Assembly: GCA_015067175.1 (NCBI GenBank)
Contig: SVMX01000003.1
Location: forward strand, 1 to 32,356
Origin: Oscillospiraceae bacterium
GTDB lineage: Bacteria; Bacillota; Clostridia; Oscillospirales; Ruminococcaceae
Reading direction: 5' to 3'
Length of the DNA: 32,356 bases
The translations under genes and the position numbers were made by a program. This document shows, in pieces, positions 6,983 through 14,729 of this stretch. The notes under the pieces were generated by a model that worked only from the letters and a program-made list of their open reading frames with translations, did not search any database and was not told the origin of the DNA. The number at the start of each line of letters is the position of its first letter. Position 1 is the stretch's first letter.

Positions 6983-7020
6983 CTCCCTCCTTTTGCAGTA
7001 GCATTCCGCAAAAGAGGGAG
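6983..7020 (-). promoter_or_regulatory. Stem-loop that buries the ribosome binding site of the BofC-like gene
   Basis: The arms 6983-6996 and 7008-7020 pair over about 13 bp with one bulged base and an 11-nt loop. On the minus-strand RNA the 3' arm is the Shine-Dalgarno sequence itself, ending 3 nt before the ATG. There is no clean T-run after it, so translation control fits better than termination, though it may also slow readthrough from the operon upstream. Confidence 0.6.
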
Positions 7021-7060
7021 TTTATTCATGATAAGCGCTTTTATTGCAGAGTTTTCGTTA

Positions 7061-7243
7061 TCATGCTTTCAGTCTTTTCTTCGCCTGTGCAACGCTCTCT
7101 CCGTCTTTTACAAGGAAACAGCCGACAAATTTATCCTCGATCTTTGTGTAGCCCTTTACAGCGGCGCGCTCTATCTTTTTGTAACCGCCCACAATAGCGG
7201 CTTCGATCTTTTTGTTTAACGATATAATTTTTGAAACAGCCAT
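7061..7243 (-). CDS. Small conserved protein with internal GYxKIE repeat
   Basis: This is a 60-residue basic protein without signal or membrane segment. It has an internal repeat: GGYKKIERAAV followed by KGYTKIEDKFV. It ends with an acidic-to-basic tail (KDGESVAQAKKRLK). I remember similar short proteins in Clostridia beside small membrane proteins, but no function. It starts 1 nt after the stop of the two-helix membrane protein, so the two are translated as one operon; the SD (GGAGGAGAA) lies within the end of that gene. The regular amphipathic pattern suggests a membrane-surface or coiled helix; that is inference. Confidence 0.78.
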   Translation of the reverse strand: MAVSKIISLNKKIEAAIVGGYKKIERAAVKGYTKIEDKFVGCFLVKDGESVAQAKKRLKA

Positions 7244-7244
7244 A

Positions 7245-7625
7245 TCAGTTCTCCTCCTTGCTCATTATCTTTTCACTGAGCTTTAAAATACGCTCGGCGT
7301 ATTTTTCCTTGCGGGAAGCGAGAATACTTTTGTAGATAGGATAGTTTACTATAGCCATAAGCATACCGATAATACCGACAACTATTCCGGGCGTCATCGC
7401 GTTTTCGATTCCGAGTATTGCTCCGATATCCGTCATAACAAGGCTCATGCCTGCGCCCATTATGATAGCGCCGATAATTCCGAAGACATAGCCAAACACC
7501 TGCGCGGGACGCTTCACCTCTGCGTCAAGCTCGCGAAGCATATCAAGCTCTTTTTTTGAGTTGTCCGCTTCAACGTATTGCGAGCGTATCTTCTGCACGA
7601 TAAATTGAGTATCATTTTTGTTCAT
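7245..7625 (-). CDS. Small membrane protein with two transmembrane helices
   Basis: This 126-residue protein has a charged cytoplasmic helix (about 5-38), TM1 (about 42-63), a short loop with DIGAILGIENAMTP, TM2 (about 78-97) and a basic helical tail. I chose the ATG at 7625 because AGGAGG stands 7 nt upstream; the open frame extends 44 codons further into the promoter region. It forms a two-gene operon with the 60-residue protein that begins 1 nt later. I do not recognise a function; both termini are predicted to be cytoplasmic. Its promoter carries three exact-phase direct repeats, which suggests control by a response regulator. Confidence 0.78.
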   Translation of the reverse strand: MNKNDTQFIVQKIRSQYVEADNSKKELDMLRELDAEVKRPAQVFGYVFGIIGAIIMGAGMSLVMTDIGAILGIENAMTPGIVVGIIGMLMAIVNYPIYKSILASRKEKYAERILKLSEKIMSKEEN

Positions 7626-7667
7626 AATAAAGCCTCCTTGAAGATTTGTTATCTTGATCGTGACTTC

Positions 7668-7718
7668 ATTATACAGCGTGGATATTTTCGAGATGTTTTT
7701 GAAATGTTTCGGAAATGT
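7668..7718 (-). promoter_or_regulatory. -10 box with three 11-bp-phased direct repeats (response-regulator-type operator)
   Basis: On the minus strand a perfect TATAAT lies at 7668-7673, with no good -35 box. In its place stand three copies of ACATTTC / ACATTTC / ACATCTC, beginning exactly 11 bp apart (plus-strand starts 7690, 7701 and 7712). Direct repeats with 11-bp period over a missing -35 are typical of activator sites for OmpR-family response regulators. The bound regulator is not in the window. Confidence 0.55.
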
Positions 7719-7773
7719 TAATTTTAAAATCCGCAAAGAAATGCGGACGATTATCATTGAGAAGCCTTAGGTA

Positions 7774-7803
7774 TTGACATAACCTGCTCATTTGAGGTAT
7801 AAT
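7774..7803 (+). promoter_or_regulatory. Strong sigma-A-type promoter
   Basis: A consensus TTGACA (7774-7779), an 18-bp spacer and TATAAT (7798-7803) precede the single-pass membrane protein gene, leaving a leader of about 85 nt. Confidence 0.8.
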
Positions 7804-7895
7804 AATATAAATTGCGGCTTTTATCGCTGATATGCACAAAGCGGCAATTTGTTTAGCTCAGCAAAGACACGCGGTGGCTTCCGCAGGAGGTAAAA

Positions 7896-8687
7896 ATGTC
7901 AGGCAAATTCGATGAGGAACAAAGAAAGCTTCTTGAAAAAAGAGAACTTCTGAAATTAAAACAGGGTCTTGTAGAGGAAAGCGAGATACTTGAAGAAAAA
8001 CCTGTTGAAAAGGTTGAACTTCATGGCTGGAAAAAGGTTGAAAATTTCTTCTACCATTATAAATGGCGCGTTATTGTAATAACACTGGTAGTGCTGCTGG
8101 TTGGCTTTATGACTATGCAGTCTGTTATGAAAGAGCGAAACGATCTGTATGTACTGCTTGTTTCGACTGAAAACAAAAGCGGAATTTACACCAAGGTCGA
8201 TGATATCGAAACCACACTTGAAAAATACTGCCCCGATTTTGATAACAACGGATATGTTCATGTGGGAGTAAATTTTTTAAATCTGTCCTATGAGGCGGGT
8301 ATCACTCAGTATACCGATATTGAGAAGATGAAGCTCTCTGCCGAAGTGACTGTTGGCGACGGACAGATGATACTCGCCGACGAGGGAATTATCCAAGTTT
8401 TTGAGGATATGGGCGGAGAAGATCTGCGGTACTTCATACTGCTTGCTGATGAATACAGCGATATAACTATGTGCGAGGGACAGGGCCTGCAGATCAATAA
8501 AACGGCTTTTGTCGAGGACGCGCGCTGGTCAACCTGCCCCGATAATGTGGGAATATTTGTTCGCGACGAGGTTGAGGATATGATGGGCAACGACGACAAT
8601 GCCAAGGAGCAGCGCCGCCGTGCCACCATAGTGATGGAAAACATCGCTTCGGGAAATGTTGTAAATCCCACTGTAGATAAGGAATAA
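7896..8687 (+). CDS. Single-pass membrane protein of unknown function
   Basis: This is a 263-residue protein. A charged, probably coiled N-terminal stretch (1-42) leads to WKKVENFFYHYKW, one transmembrane segment (about 58-76) and an outside domain of about 185 residues with alternating strands, containing LYVLLVST and LRYFILLADEYSD. The topology (positive residues before the helix) places the large domain outside. I remember similar conserved hypotheticals in Clostridia, with no known role. GCAGGAGG lies 6 nt before the ATG. It has its own strong promoter and faces a convergent gene 8 nt past its stop. Confidence 0.8.
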   Translation: MSGKFDEEQRKLLEKRELLKLKQGLVEESEILEEKPVEKVELHGWKKVENFFYHYKWRVIVITLVVLLVGFMTMQSVMKERNDLYVLLVSTENKSGIYTKVDDIETTLEKYCPDFDNNGYVHVGVNFLNLSYEAGITQYTDIEKMKLSAEVTVGDGQMILADEGIIQVFEDMGGEDLRYFILLADEYSDITMCEGQGLQINKTAFVEDARWSTCPDNVGIFVRDEVEDMMGNDDNAKEQRRRATIVMENIASGNVVNPTVDKE

Positions 8688-8694
8688 CTCGTGA

Positions 8695-8799
8695 TTACTG
8701 CACGGGTGTAATGGGTGCGGGACTGCCGTCCTCTGAGGGAACGCCTTTTATTGCGATGTCGCAGGGCACAGGCTCTGCGTTTGGCTGACGTTTTCTCAC
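8695..8799 (-). CDS. Possible 34-residue micro-ORF coupled to the upstream gene
   Basis: On the minus strand the stop codon of the ferritin-like gene overlaps a GTG start (GTGA). The new frame stays open for 34 codons and ends at 8695, almost filling the gap to the converging gene. The peptide is Pro-rich (starts MRKRQPNAEP, ends PAPITPVQ) with codon choice like its neighbours. There is no Shine-Dalgarno of its own, so expression would need translational coupling. It could also be the remnant of a longer C terminus lost by frameshift. Confidence 0.3.
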   Translation of the reverse strand: MRKRQPNAEPVPCDIAIKGVPSEDGSPAPITPVQ

Positions 8800-9239
8800 A
8801 GGTATTTTTTCAGGTTGTCGCAGAACTGCTGCTCACGCTTAAGCAAAGCGTCGGCCTCTGTGCGAATACGCTCCTCGGCCTTTGAGGAACGGTTCAGCGC
8901 ATGCTGCATATCGATTATACCCATAGTGGTGCCGCGAAGCATCATCTCGGCAATGTTCTGAGAGCTGCTGTCCTGCATTGTCTTCATGCTTATACCCATT
9001 TTCGCCATCATTTTTGATGCAGCGGGGAATGTCTTGGGGACGCTGCCGCGGCGCACAAGCTCGGTTCGTGCTTGGTTTGCAACACTGCGATAGCGCTCAC
9101 GCTCGGCGGCAATCTCGCTTCTGAGCTTTGCGTGCTTGCAGTGCTTGAGCACATCTGTGCTTGAATCATAAGCCATATCTGCGTTTTTGTAAACGCTTTT
9201 CAGTATCTCGGCGCTTTGCCGATTTTTAAAATCGTTCAT
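8796..9239 (-). CDS. Ferritin-like four-helix protein (DUF2383-like), conserved in Clostridia
   Basis: This 147-residue all-helical protein is probably a four-helix bundle. Helix 1 is SAEILKSVYKNADMAYDS, helix 2 has the RSEIAAERERYRSVANQART pattern, helix 3 holds NIAEMMLRGTTMGIIDMQHA and helix 4 ends CDNLKKYL. The arrangement and the MGIIDM motif resemble DUF2383-type ferritin-like proteins of Clostridia. I do not see the full Glu/His set of a classical di-iron site, so iron binding is uncertain. It has no signal or membrane segment. AGGAGA lies 8 nt before the ATG. Its stop overlaps a possible GTG micro-ORF. Confidence 0.72.
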   Translation of the reverse strand: MNDFKNRQSAEILKSVYKNADMAYDSSTDVLKHCKHAKLRSEIAAERERYRSVANQARTELVRRGSVPKTFPAASKMMAKMGISMKTMQDSSSQNIAEMMLRGTTMGIIDMQHALNRSSKAEERIRTEADALLKREQQFCDNLKKYL

Positions 9240-9334
9240 AATTCGATTCTCCTTGTGTTTAGTCGTCCGAAAGGACGCCGTACACCGATATTATTTCACA
9301 AAACCGCTCAGATATTATATCCGAAAGGAATACC

Positions 9335-9916
9335 ATGAAAAGACAATCTTTTTTATCGCTTTTTCTCAGAGGCGTGGGCTACATCGTTCTTGGAAATATC
9401 ATGTGCCTTATCGCCACGATGGCGCTTGTTATGTTCGGAAAGAACACATTTTTTAATATACTTGGCATAATAATCGCTGTGATGATCTTTTATATGCTTA
9501 TTTTCACAGTTGCATGGAAGGACGGCAATGCAGAGCGTTCTCTCATAAAGCATGGCAGAGTTGACAGTCCGCTGAAATATCGTTGGCTGCTTATCGGCCT
9601 GCTGATGTATGTCGTGGCGGCTGCGCCGACAGTGGTGCTGCTGCTGAATAAGCTGTTTTTTCCCGAAGAAGATACGCTGTATTTGTACAAATTCATAAGC
9701 GGCAGCGCATTTCCGTTTGTGAACACATTCATTCCAGATGCTGTGCCCGAAACCGACGCGTGGATACCGACAACGCTCAGACAGTTCGACAATATGAGCG
9801 TGCTGTTCCCATCGCTTATGCTGGTGTATTATGCGCTTATCCCGATAGTGACTCACATAGGCTACTATATGGGATTTACCGATAAACTAAATACAGATAA
9901 CATTGTATATAAATAA
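9335..9916 (+). CDS. Four-helix integral membrane protein of unknown function
   Basis: This 193-residue protein has four clear hydrophobic segments, near 8-33, 39-60, 87-108 and 155-180. A loop of about 45 residues between the third and fourth (EEDTLYLYKF to FDNMSVLF) probably faces outside. AAAGGA precedes the ATG by 6 nt. I recognise no family. It stands alone: the gene before it is divergent and a probable terminator follows 28 nt after its stop. Confidence 0.7.
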   Translation: MKRQSFLSLFLRGVGYIVLGNIMCLIATMALVMFGKNTFFNILGIIIAVMIFYMLIFTVAWKDGNAERSLIKHGRVDSPLKYRWLLIGLLMYVVAAAPTVVLLLNKLFFPEEDTLYLYKFISGSAFPFVNTFIPDAVPETDAWIPTTLRQFDNMSVLFPSLMLVYYALIPIVTHIGYYMGFTDKLNTDNIVYK

Positions 9917-9943
9917 CGATAACTGTGTAATTAATATCAAGCC

Positions 9944-9992
9944 GCCGCAGGTGCTTTCGGTTTTTTGATCGGGGCATTTGCGGCGCTTTTTT
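9944..9992 (+). terminator. Probable terminator after the four-helix membrane protein
   Basis: GCCGCAGGTGC (9944-9954) pairs with GCATTTGCGGC (9974-9984) through two G-U pairs and is followed by GC and six T's. The loop is long (19 nt), which lowers confidence. Confidence 0.6.
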
Positions 9993-10107
9993 GGCGAAAA
10001 AAGCAAAGCTTCGCCTGTTAAGTTGAATAGCGTTGAAAAATATTGGTGATATATACCAAAATGCTTGATAAAAAAATAGCAATAAACATGAATTATTCAC
10101 AAAACTA

Positions 10108-10136
10108 TTGCAATAAAACGGTTAATGTGATACAAT
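10108..10136 (+). promoter_or_regulatory. Promoter of the glycogen operon
   Basis: TTGCAA (10108-10113), a 17-bp spacer and TACAAT (10131-10136) lie about 120 bp upstream of glgB. A small inverted repeat TTGGT / ACCAA (10043-10059) lies further upstream. Confidence 0.65.
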
Positions 10137-10201
10137 AATTACAAGGATTTGTGCGCTATAGTTGTGTTTTTTGGTAATTATGTGCAAGGCGTACAATTTT
10201 G

Positions 10202-10228
10202 GCGGCTCTTATAAAAATAAAGAACCGC
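10202..10228 (+). promoter_or_regulatory. Leader hairpin before glgB
   Basis: GCGG-C-TCTT pairs with AAGA-A-CCGC around a 9-nt A/T loop, followed by TTTATCATTTT and the glgB ribosome binding site. It could be a weak attenuator or an mRNA-stability element; the tract after it is interrupted, so I do not call it a terminator. Confidence 0.35.
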
Positions 10229-10254
10229 TTTATCATTTTGCTGGAGGTAATATA

Positions 10255-12243
10255 ATGGCGATCATTGTTCCCGAAGAATATAATGTACCGCTCCATCTCT
10301 TCCATCAGGGAGAAAATTCCCATGCATACGATTTCTTTGGCTCTCATAGGATAGTTAAAGACGGAAAAGAGTGCGTAGTGTTCAGAGTTTGGGCACCTCA
10401 TGCAAATTCCGTGAGTGTTGTCGGTGATTTCAATCACTGGGACAGAGCGCAGAGCTATATGAACAAGATAAGCGACGGCGGAATCTGGGAGCTGTACATA
10501 GAAGGCATAAAGGAGATGGAATGCTACAAATACAGCATTGAAACTCCCGATGGTCTTATCAAGCTCAAGGCTGACCCGTACGGTTATTTTATGGAGGTGC
10601 GCCCCAATACCGCAACGAGATATTACGATATCGAGGGCTACCGCTGGACGGACAAGAAATACTGCGAGCAGCTTGCAGCTAAAAACATTTACGAAAGCGC
10701 CGCAAATATTTACGAGGTAAACCTCGGTTCCTGGAAGAAAAACGGCGAGGAATACTATGATTATCGCCGCCTTGCAGACGAGCTTATTCCTTACGTTAAA
10801 GAGATGGGCTACACCCATGTTGAGCTTATGCCAATCGCAGAGCACCCCTTTGACGGAAGCTGGGGCTATCAGCAGATAGGCTATTTTGCGCCTACATCAA
10901 GATTCGGTACTCCCAAGGACTTCATGGCGTTTGTTGACAAGTGCCATAATGCGGGTATCGGCGTTATCATCGACTGGGTGCCTGCGCACTTCCCCAAGGA
11001 TGCGGCAGGTCTGTATGAGTTTGACGGCACAAGCTGTTACGAGTATGACGACCCGCTGAAGCGTGAGCACAAGAACTGGGGCACTCACATTTTTGACTGG
11101 GGCAAGCCCGAGGTACAGTCATTCCTTGTTTCCAATGCAAATTACTGGATTGAGAAATATCATATAGACGGTCTGCGTGTCGACGCGGTTGCTTCTATGC
11201 TGTATCTTGACTATGACAGAAAGGACGGCGAGTGGCGTCCCAACTGCTACGGCGACCACGGCAACCTTGAGGCTATCGCGTTCCTGCAGAAGCTGAATGC
11301 GGCACTGTTCAGAGAGCACCCCAACATCATGATGATCGCGGAGGAGTCCACTGCATGGCCGATGGTTACAAAGCCTGCCGATATCGGCGGCCTTGGATTC
11401 AACTTCAAGTGGAACATGGGCTGGATGAACGATATGCTTCGCTATATGTCGATGGATCCGCTTTCGCGTCCCTATAACCACAATCTTGTAACATTCTCGT
11501 TCTATTATGCGTTCTCTGAGAATTTTATTCTCCCCATTTCGCATGACGAGGTAGTATACGGCAAATGCTCGATGCTTGACAAGATGGGCGGCCCGAGAGA
11601 ATACCGCTTTAATTCGATGCGCACATTCCTCGGCTATATGATGGCTCACCCCGGCAAGAAGCTGATGTTTATGGGACAGGAGTTCGCGCAGTATAAGGAG
11701 TGGAACTTCCAGACGGGTCTTGACTGGGACGTTCTGGAGTTCGATCCTCACTACAAGCTGCATCAGTACGTTAAGGATCTCAATAAGCTGTATAAGGAGC
11801 TTACTCCTCTGTGGGAGTGCGACACGAGCTGGGAGGGCTTCCACTGGATATCCAGCGAGGACAACGCAAACAGCGTTATCGCTTTCAGACGTATCGCAAG
11901 AAACAAGGACGAGGTCATCTGCGTATGCAACTTCCAGCCTGTACGTCATGAGATATATGATATCGGTGTTCCTTATTATGCTGATTATGAGGAAGTATTC
12001 AATTCCGATGACGAGAAATACGGAGGCACAGGCGTTAAGAACGGCGTACTCACCGCACAGGAGGAGGGTATGCACGACGAGAAGTACAAGATCACTCTCG
12101 ATCTGCCGCCTATGTCGGTTATGTATTTCAAGATAAAGAACATTCGCAAGTCGCCCAGCGAGGCTGCCGCTGAAAAGCAGGCAAAGGCTGAGGAAAAGGC
12201 TGCAAAAAAATCCGCAGACAGCAAGAAAAAGGCTGCAAAGTAA
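10255..12243 (+). CDS. glgB: 1,4-alpha-glucan branching enzyme (GH13)
   Basis: This 662-residue enzyme makes alpha-1,6 branches in glycogen (EC 2.4.1.18). A CBM48-type domain (about 30-125, with [10 protein letters not shown]) precedes the GH13 barrel. Active-site blocks are [43 protein letters not shown] with the nucleophile Asp310, [11 protein letters not shown] with the acid/base Glu363, and [11 protein letters not shown] with Asp431. A beta C-terminal domain ends near residue 632. An unusual Lys/Ala-rich tail of 30 residues follows ([10 protein letters not shown]... KKKAAK), outside the normal family length. I chose ATG 10255 because GGAGG lies 8 nt upstream; the open frame extends 31 codons further without homology. 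It is the first gene of glgB-glgC-glgD. Confidence 0.96.
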   Translation: MAIIVPEEYNVPLHLFHQGENSHAYDFFGSHRIVKDGKECVVFRVWAPHANSVSVVGDFNHWDRAQSYMNKISDGGIWELYIEGIKEMECYKYSIETPDGLIKLKADPYGYFMEVRPNTATRYYDIEGYRWTDKKYCEQLAAKNIYESAANIYEVNLGSWKKNGEEYYDYRRLADELIPYVKEMGYTHVELMPIAEHPFDGSWGYQQIGYFAPTSRFGTPKDFMAFVDKCHNAGIGVIIDWVPAHFPKDAAGLYEFDGTSCYEYDDPLKREHKNWGTHIFDWGKPEVQSFLVSNANYWIEKYHIDGLRVDAVASMLYLDYDRKDGEWRPNCYGDHGNLEAIAFLQKLNAALFREHPNIMMIAEESTAWPMVTKPADIGGLGFNFKWNMGWMNDMLRYMSMDPLSRPYNHNLVTFSFYYAFSENFILPISHDEVVYGKCSMLDKMGGPREYRFNSMRTFLGYMMAHPGKKLMFMGQEFAQYKEWNFQTGLDWDVLEFDPHYKLHQYVKDLNKLYKELTPLWECDTSWEGFHWISSEDNANSVIAFRRIARNKDEVICVCNFQPVRHEIYDIGVPYYADYEEVFNSDDEKYGGTGVKNGVLTAQEEGMHDEKYKITLDLPPMSVMYFKIKNIRKSPSEAAAEKQAKAEEKAAKKSADSKKKAAK

Positions 12244-12284
12244 TTGAAAAAATCACGACTTCATGTCGGGACAGGAGGAAATAT

Positions 12285-13490
12285 ATGAATCACATCAAAA
12301 AAGAGTGCGTAGCTATGCTGCTTGCCGGCGGTCAGGGCAGCCGTCTTTACGCACTGACACAGGATATGGCAAAGCCTGCCGTTCCTTACGGCGGTAAGTA
12401 CAGAATTATCGACTTCCCGCTCTCTAACTGCGTAAATTCGGGTATTGATACCGTTGGTGTTCTGACGCAGTATCAGCCTTTGGTACTCAACGAATACATA
12501 GGCAACGGTCAGCCTTGGGGTCTTGACAGAGCGCACGGCGGCGTGCACGTTCTGCCCCCTTATGAGTCCGCTGCAGGCAAGGCTTGGTATTCCGGCACAG
12601 CTAATGCTATCTACCAGAACATCGGCTTCGTTGACAGATACAACCCCGAGTATGTGGTTATCCTTTCGGGCGACCACATCTATAAGATGGACTATGCAAA
12701 GATGATAGACTATCACAAGGAGCAGAACGCTGACGCTACTATCGCGGTACTTGAGGTTCCGTGGGAGGAGGCTCCCCGCTTCGGTATCATGAGCGCAAAT
12801 CCCGATGGTACTATCTATGAGTTCGCTGAGAAGCCTGCTGAGCCTAAGTCCAACCTTGCTTCCATGGGTATATATGTATTCACATGGTCTAAGCTGAGAA
12901 AGCACCTCATCGACAACGAGAACGACGAGGGCGCTACCAAGGACTTTGGTAAGAACATCATTCCTATGATGCTTGCAAACAACGAAAAGATGGTTGCATA
13001 CCACTTTGACGGCTACTGGAAGGACGTTGGAACTATCGACTCTCTCTGGGAAGCTAATATGGACGTGCTCGACCCGAACGTTCCCCTCGATCTGCTTGAC
13101 GACAGCTGGAAGATATACTCCAGAAACCCTGTTATGCCGCCTCACTACACAGGCGAGAACAGCAAGATCGAGAACTCTATGGTTGCAGAGGGCTGCGAGA
13201 TCTACGGTACAGTTGATTTCTCCGTTCTGTTCGCAGGCGTAACTATCGAAGAAGGTGCAGTTGTTACCGACAGTATCATCATGCCCGGCTCTGTTATCAA
13301 GAAGGGCGCAGTTGTTGAATACGCTATCGTTGGCGAAAACTGTGTTATCGGCGAGGGCGCACACATCGGTGACCGTCCCGAGCGTATTGAAGACAAGTCG
13401 CAGTGGGGCGTTGCAGTAATCGGACACAAGGTAAACGTGTCTGCTAATGCAGTGGCTGCTCCCAAGGCTATGATCTCTAAGGATATTTGA
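12285..13490 (+). CDS. glgC: Glucose-1-phosphate adenylyltransferase, catalytic subunit
   Basis: This 401-residue enzyme makes ADP-glucose from ATP and glucose-1-phosphate, the committed step of glycogen synthesis (EC 2.7.7.27). The nucleotide-binding loop [20 protein letters not shown] (about 12-31) is intact, followed by [20 protein letters not shown]. The sugar-phosphate motifs IYKMDY and FAEKP, the [15 protein letters not shown] block and a left-handed beta-helix C-terminal domain (hexapeptide pattern, about 285-380) are also present. ACAGGAGG is 6-7 nt before the ATG. It lies 41 nt after glgB and 21 nt before glgD, so the three form one operon. The partner is presumably GlgD. Confidence 0.96.
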   Translation: MNHIKKECVAMLLAGGQGSRLYALTQDMAKPAVPYGGKYRIIDFPLSNCVNSGIDTVGVLTQYQPLVLNEYIGNGQPWGLDRAHGGVHVLPPYESAAGKAWYSGTANAIYQNIGFVDRYNPEYVVILSGDHIYKMDYAKMIDYHKEQNADATIAVLEVPWEEAPRFGIMSANPDGTIYEFAEKPAEPKSNLASMGIYVFTWSKLRKHLIDNENDEGATKDFGKNIIPMMLANNEKMVAYHFDGYWKDVGTIDSLWEANMDVLDPNVPLDLLDDSWKIYSRNPVMPPHYTGENSKIENSMVAEGCEIYGTVDFSVLFAGVTIEEGAVVTDSIIMPGSVIKKGAVVEYAIVGENCVIGEGAHIGDRPERIEDKSQWGVAVIGHKVNVSANAVAAPKAMISKDI

Positions 13491-13511
13491 TAAGGAAAGG
13501 ACGTTTTTGAT

Positions 13512-14636
13512 ATGGCAAGTATGGCTAATGTTTTAGGACTTATTTTTGCTAATATGCATGAAGCAAACCTTCCCGAGCTGACTAAGGCAAGAGCGATGGC
13601 GAGCGTTCCTTTCGGAGCAAGATATCGTCTGATCGACTTCCCCCTGTCTTCTATGGTAAATTCGGGAATCACACAGGTTGGAATTATTACAAAGCATAAC
13701 TATTACTCACTGATGAACCATCTCGGAATGGGTAGTGAGTGGGATCTCGCAAGAAAGACAGGCGGTCTGCACATTCTGCCTCCCTACGGCAGAGAGGGCA
13801 GCGGTATCTACCGCGGCAGACTTGAGGCGCTTGCAGGCGCAGCTGAGTTTATCCGCGAGTCTGACGCTGAATATGTTGTTATGGCAGACACAAATGTTAT
13901 CGCTAACATGGATATCAGGCCTATGATAGATTACCATGAGAAGAGCGGTGCAGACATCACCTGCGTTTACGGCAGAGGTGTTTACACAACTGAAAGAGCT
14001 ATGACAAAGACTGTTCTCTGCATAAACGAGGACAACACTGTTTATGACGTTCTCGCAAGACCCGCAATCAGCGGCGAGATGAACGTTGCTCTTGATGTTT
14101 TCGTTATGAAGCGCAAGTTCCTTGAGGATCTTATCAGAGAGTCTGAGTGCCGTGGTCTGTACAGCTTTGAAACAGATATCCTGCTGCACAAGCTGCATGA
14201 CTTTAAGATCATGGGCTACAAGTATGAGGATTATTTCGAGATCATCGACAGCATGAAGACCTACTACAAGGCTAACACTGATATGATGAACCGCGATATC
14301 TGCCACGAGGTATTCGACCTTGAGCGTCCCATCTACACCAAGATTCGCGACGTTGCTCCCGCAAAGTACGGCATTGAGGCTGACGTTAAGGGCTCGCTCA
14401 TTGCTGACGGCTGCATCATCGAGGGCACAGTTGAAAACAGCGTGCTGTTCAGAGGCGTAGTTGTTAAGAAGGGCGCAGTTGTTAAGAACTCCATCATTAT
14501 GCAGGATACCATTGTTGAGGAAAAGGCTACATTTATGGACGCTATCTCCGATAAGGACGTTACCCTCAGCAAGAACCGTGCGATCACAGGCTCCAAGGAT
14601 TATCCCGTATTCATCTCCAAGGGTGCTGTGGTATAA
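13512..14636 (+). CDS. glgD: GlgD-type regulatory subunit of ADP-glucose pyrophosphorylase
   Basis: This 374-residue protein is homologous to GlgC over its whole length, with ARYRLIDFPLSSMVNSGITQ aligning to the GlgC block. The catalytic G-rich loop is replaced by LGLIFANMHEANLPELTKAR. The C-terminal beta-helix domain is kept. In Firmicutes, GlgD pairs with GlgC and changes its activity but does not catalyse alone; the missing loop here agrees with that. AAGGAAAGGA precedes the ATG by about 9 nt. It is the last gene of the operon and is followed by a strong terminator. Confidence 0.95.
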   Translation: MASMANVLGLIFANMHEANLPELTKARAMASVPFGARYRLIDFPLSSMVNSGITQVGIITKHNYYSLMNHLGMGSEWDLARKTGGLHILPPYGREGSGIYRGRLEALAGAAEFIRESDAEYVVMADTNVIANMDIRPMIDYHEKSGADITCVYGRGVYTTERAMTKTVLCINEDNTVYDVLARPAISGEMNVALDVFVMKRKFLEDLIRESECRGLYSFETDILLHKLHDFKIMGYKYEDYFEIIDSMKTYYKANTDMMNRDICHEVFDLERPIYTKIRDVAPAKYGIEADVKGSLIADGCIIEGTVENSVLFRGVVVKKGAVVKNSIIMQDTIVEEKATFMDAISDKDVTLSKNRAITGSKDYPVFISKGAVV

Positions 14637-14654
14637 TTTCAGCGCATAAATAGC

Positions 14655-14683
14655 AAAAGACCTGAGTTATCTCAGGTCTTTTT
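14655..14683 (+). terminator. Terminator of the glycogen operon
   Basis: AAAAGACCTGAG, a TTAT loop and CTCAGGTCTTTTT form a perfect stem with a T-tail 19 nt after the glgD stop. Confidence 0.92.
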
Positions 14684-14691
14684 ATATGCAT

Positions 14692-14727
14692 AAAAATGTC
14701 CTCAAAGTTCATTCGAGGACATTTTTT
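14692..14727 (-). terminator. Terminator of the EAL-domain gene
   Basis: AAAAATGTCCTC and GAGGACATTTTTT pair around a 11-nt loop. Read on the minus strand it ends the phosphodiesterase gene, whose stop codon is 3 nt away; it may also work on the plus strand as a second stop after glgD. Confidence 0.88.
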
Positions 14728-14729
14728 AT

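Noticed and set aside
9876..10100. 74-codon minus-strand frame
   Set aside because: Overlaps the end of the membrane-protein gene and its terminator; no RBS or family resemblance.
11119..13427. Long minus-strand frames (11119-12075 and 12261-13427) over glgB and glgC
   Set aside because: Antisense shadows without RBS; glgB and glgC are certain on the plus strand.
14692..14727. Reading the second hairpin after glgD as part of the same terminator
   Set aside because: Its T-run and position next to the EAL stop codon fit the minus-strand gene better; the glycogen operon already has a complete terminator at 14655-14683.
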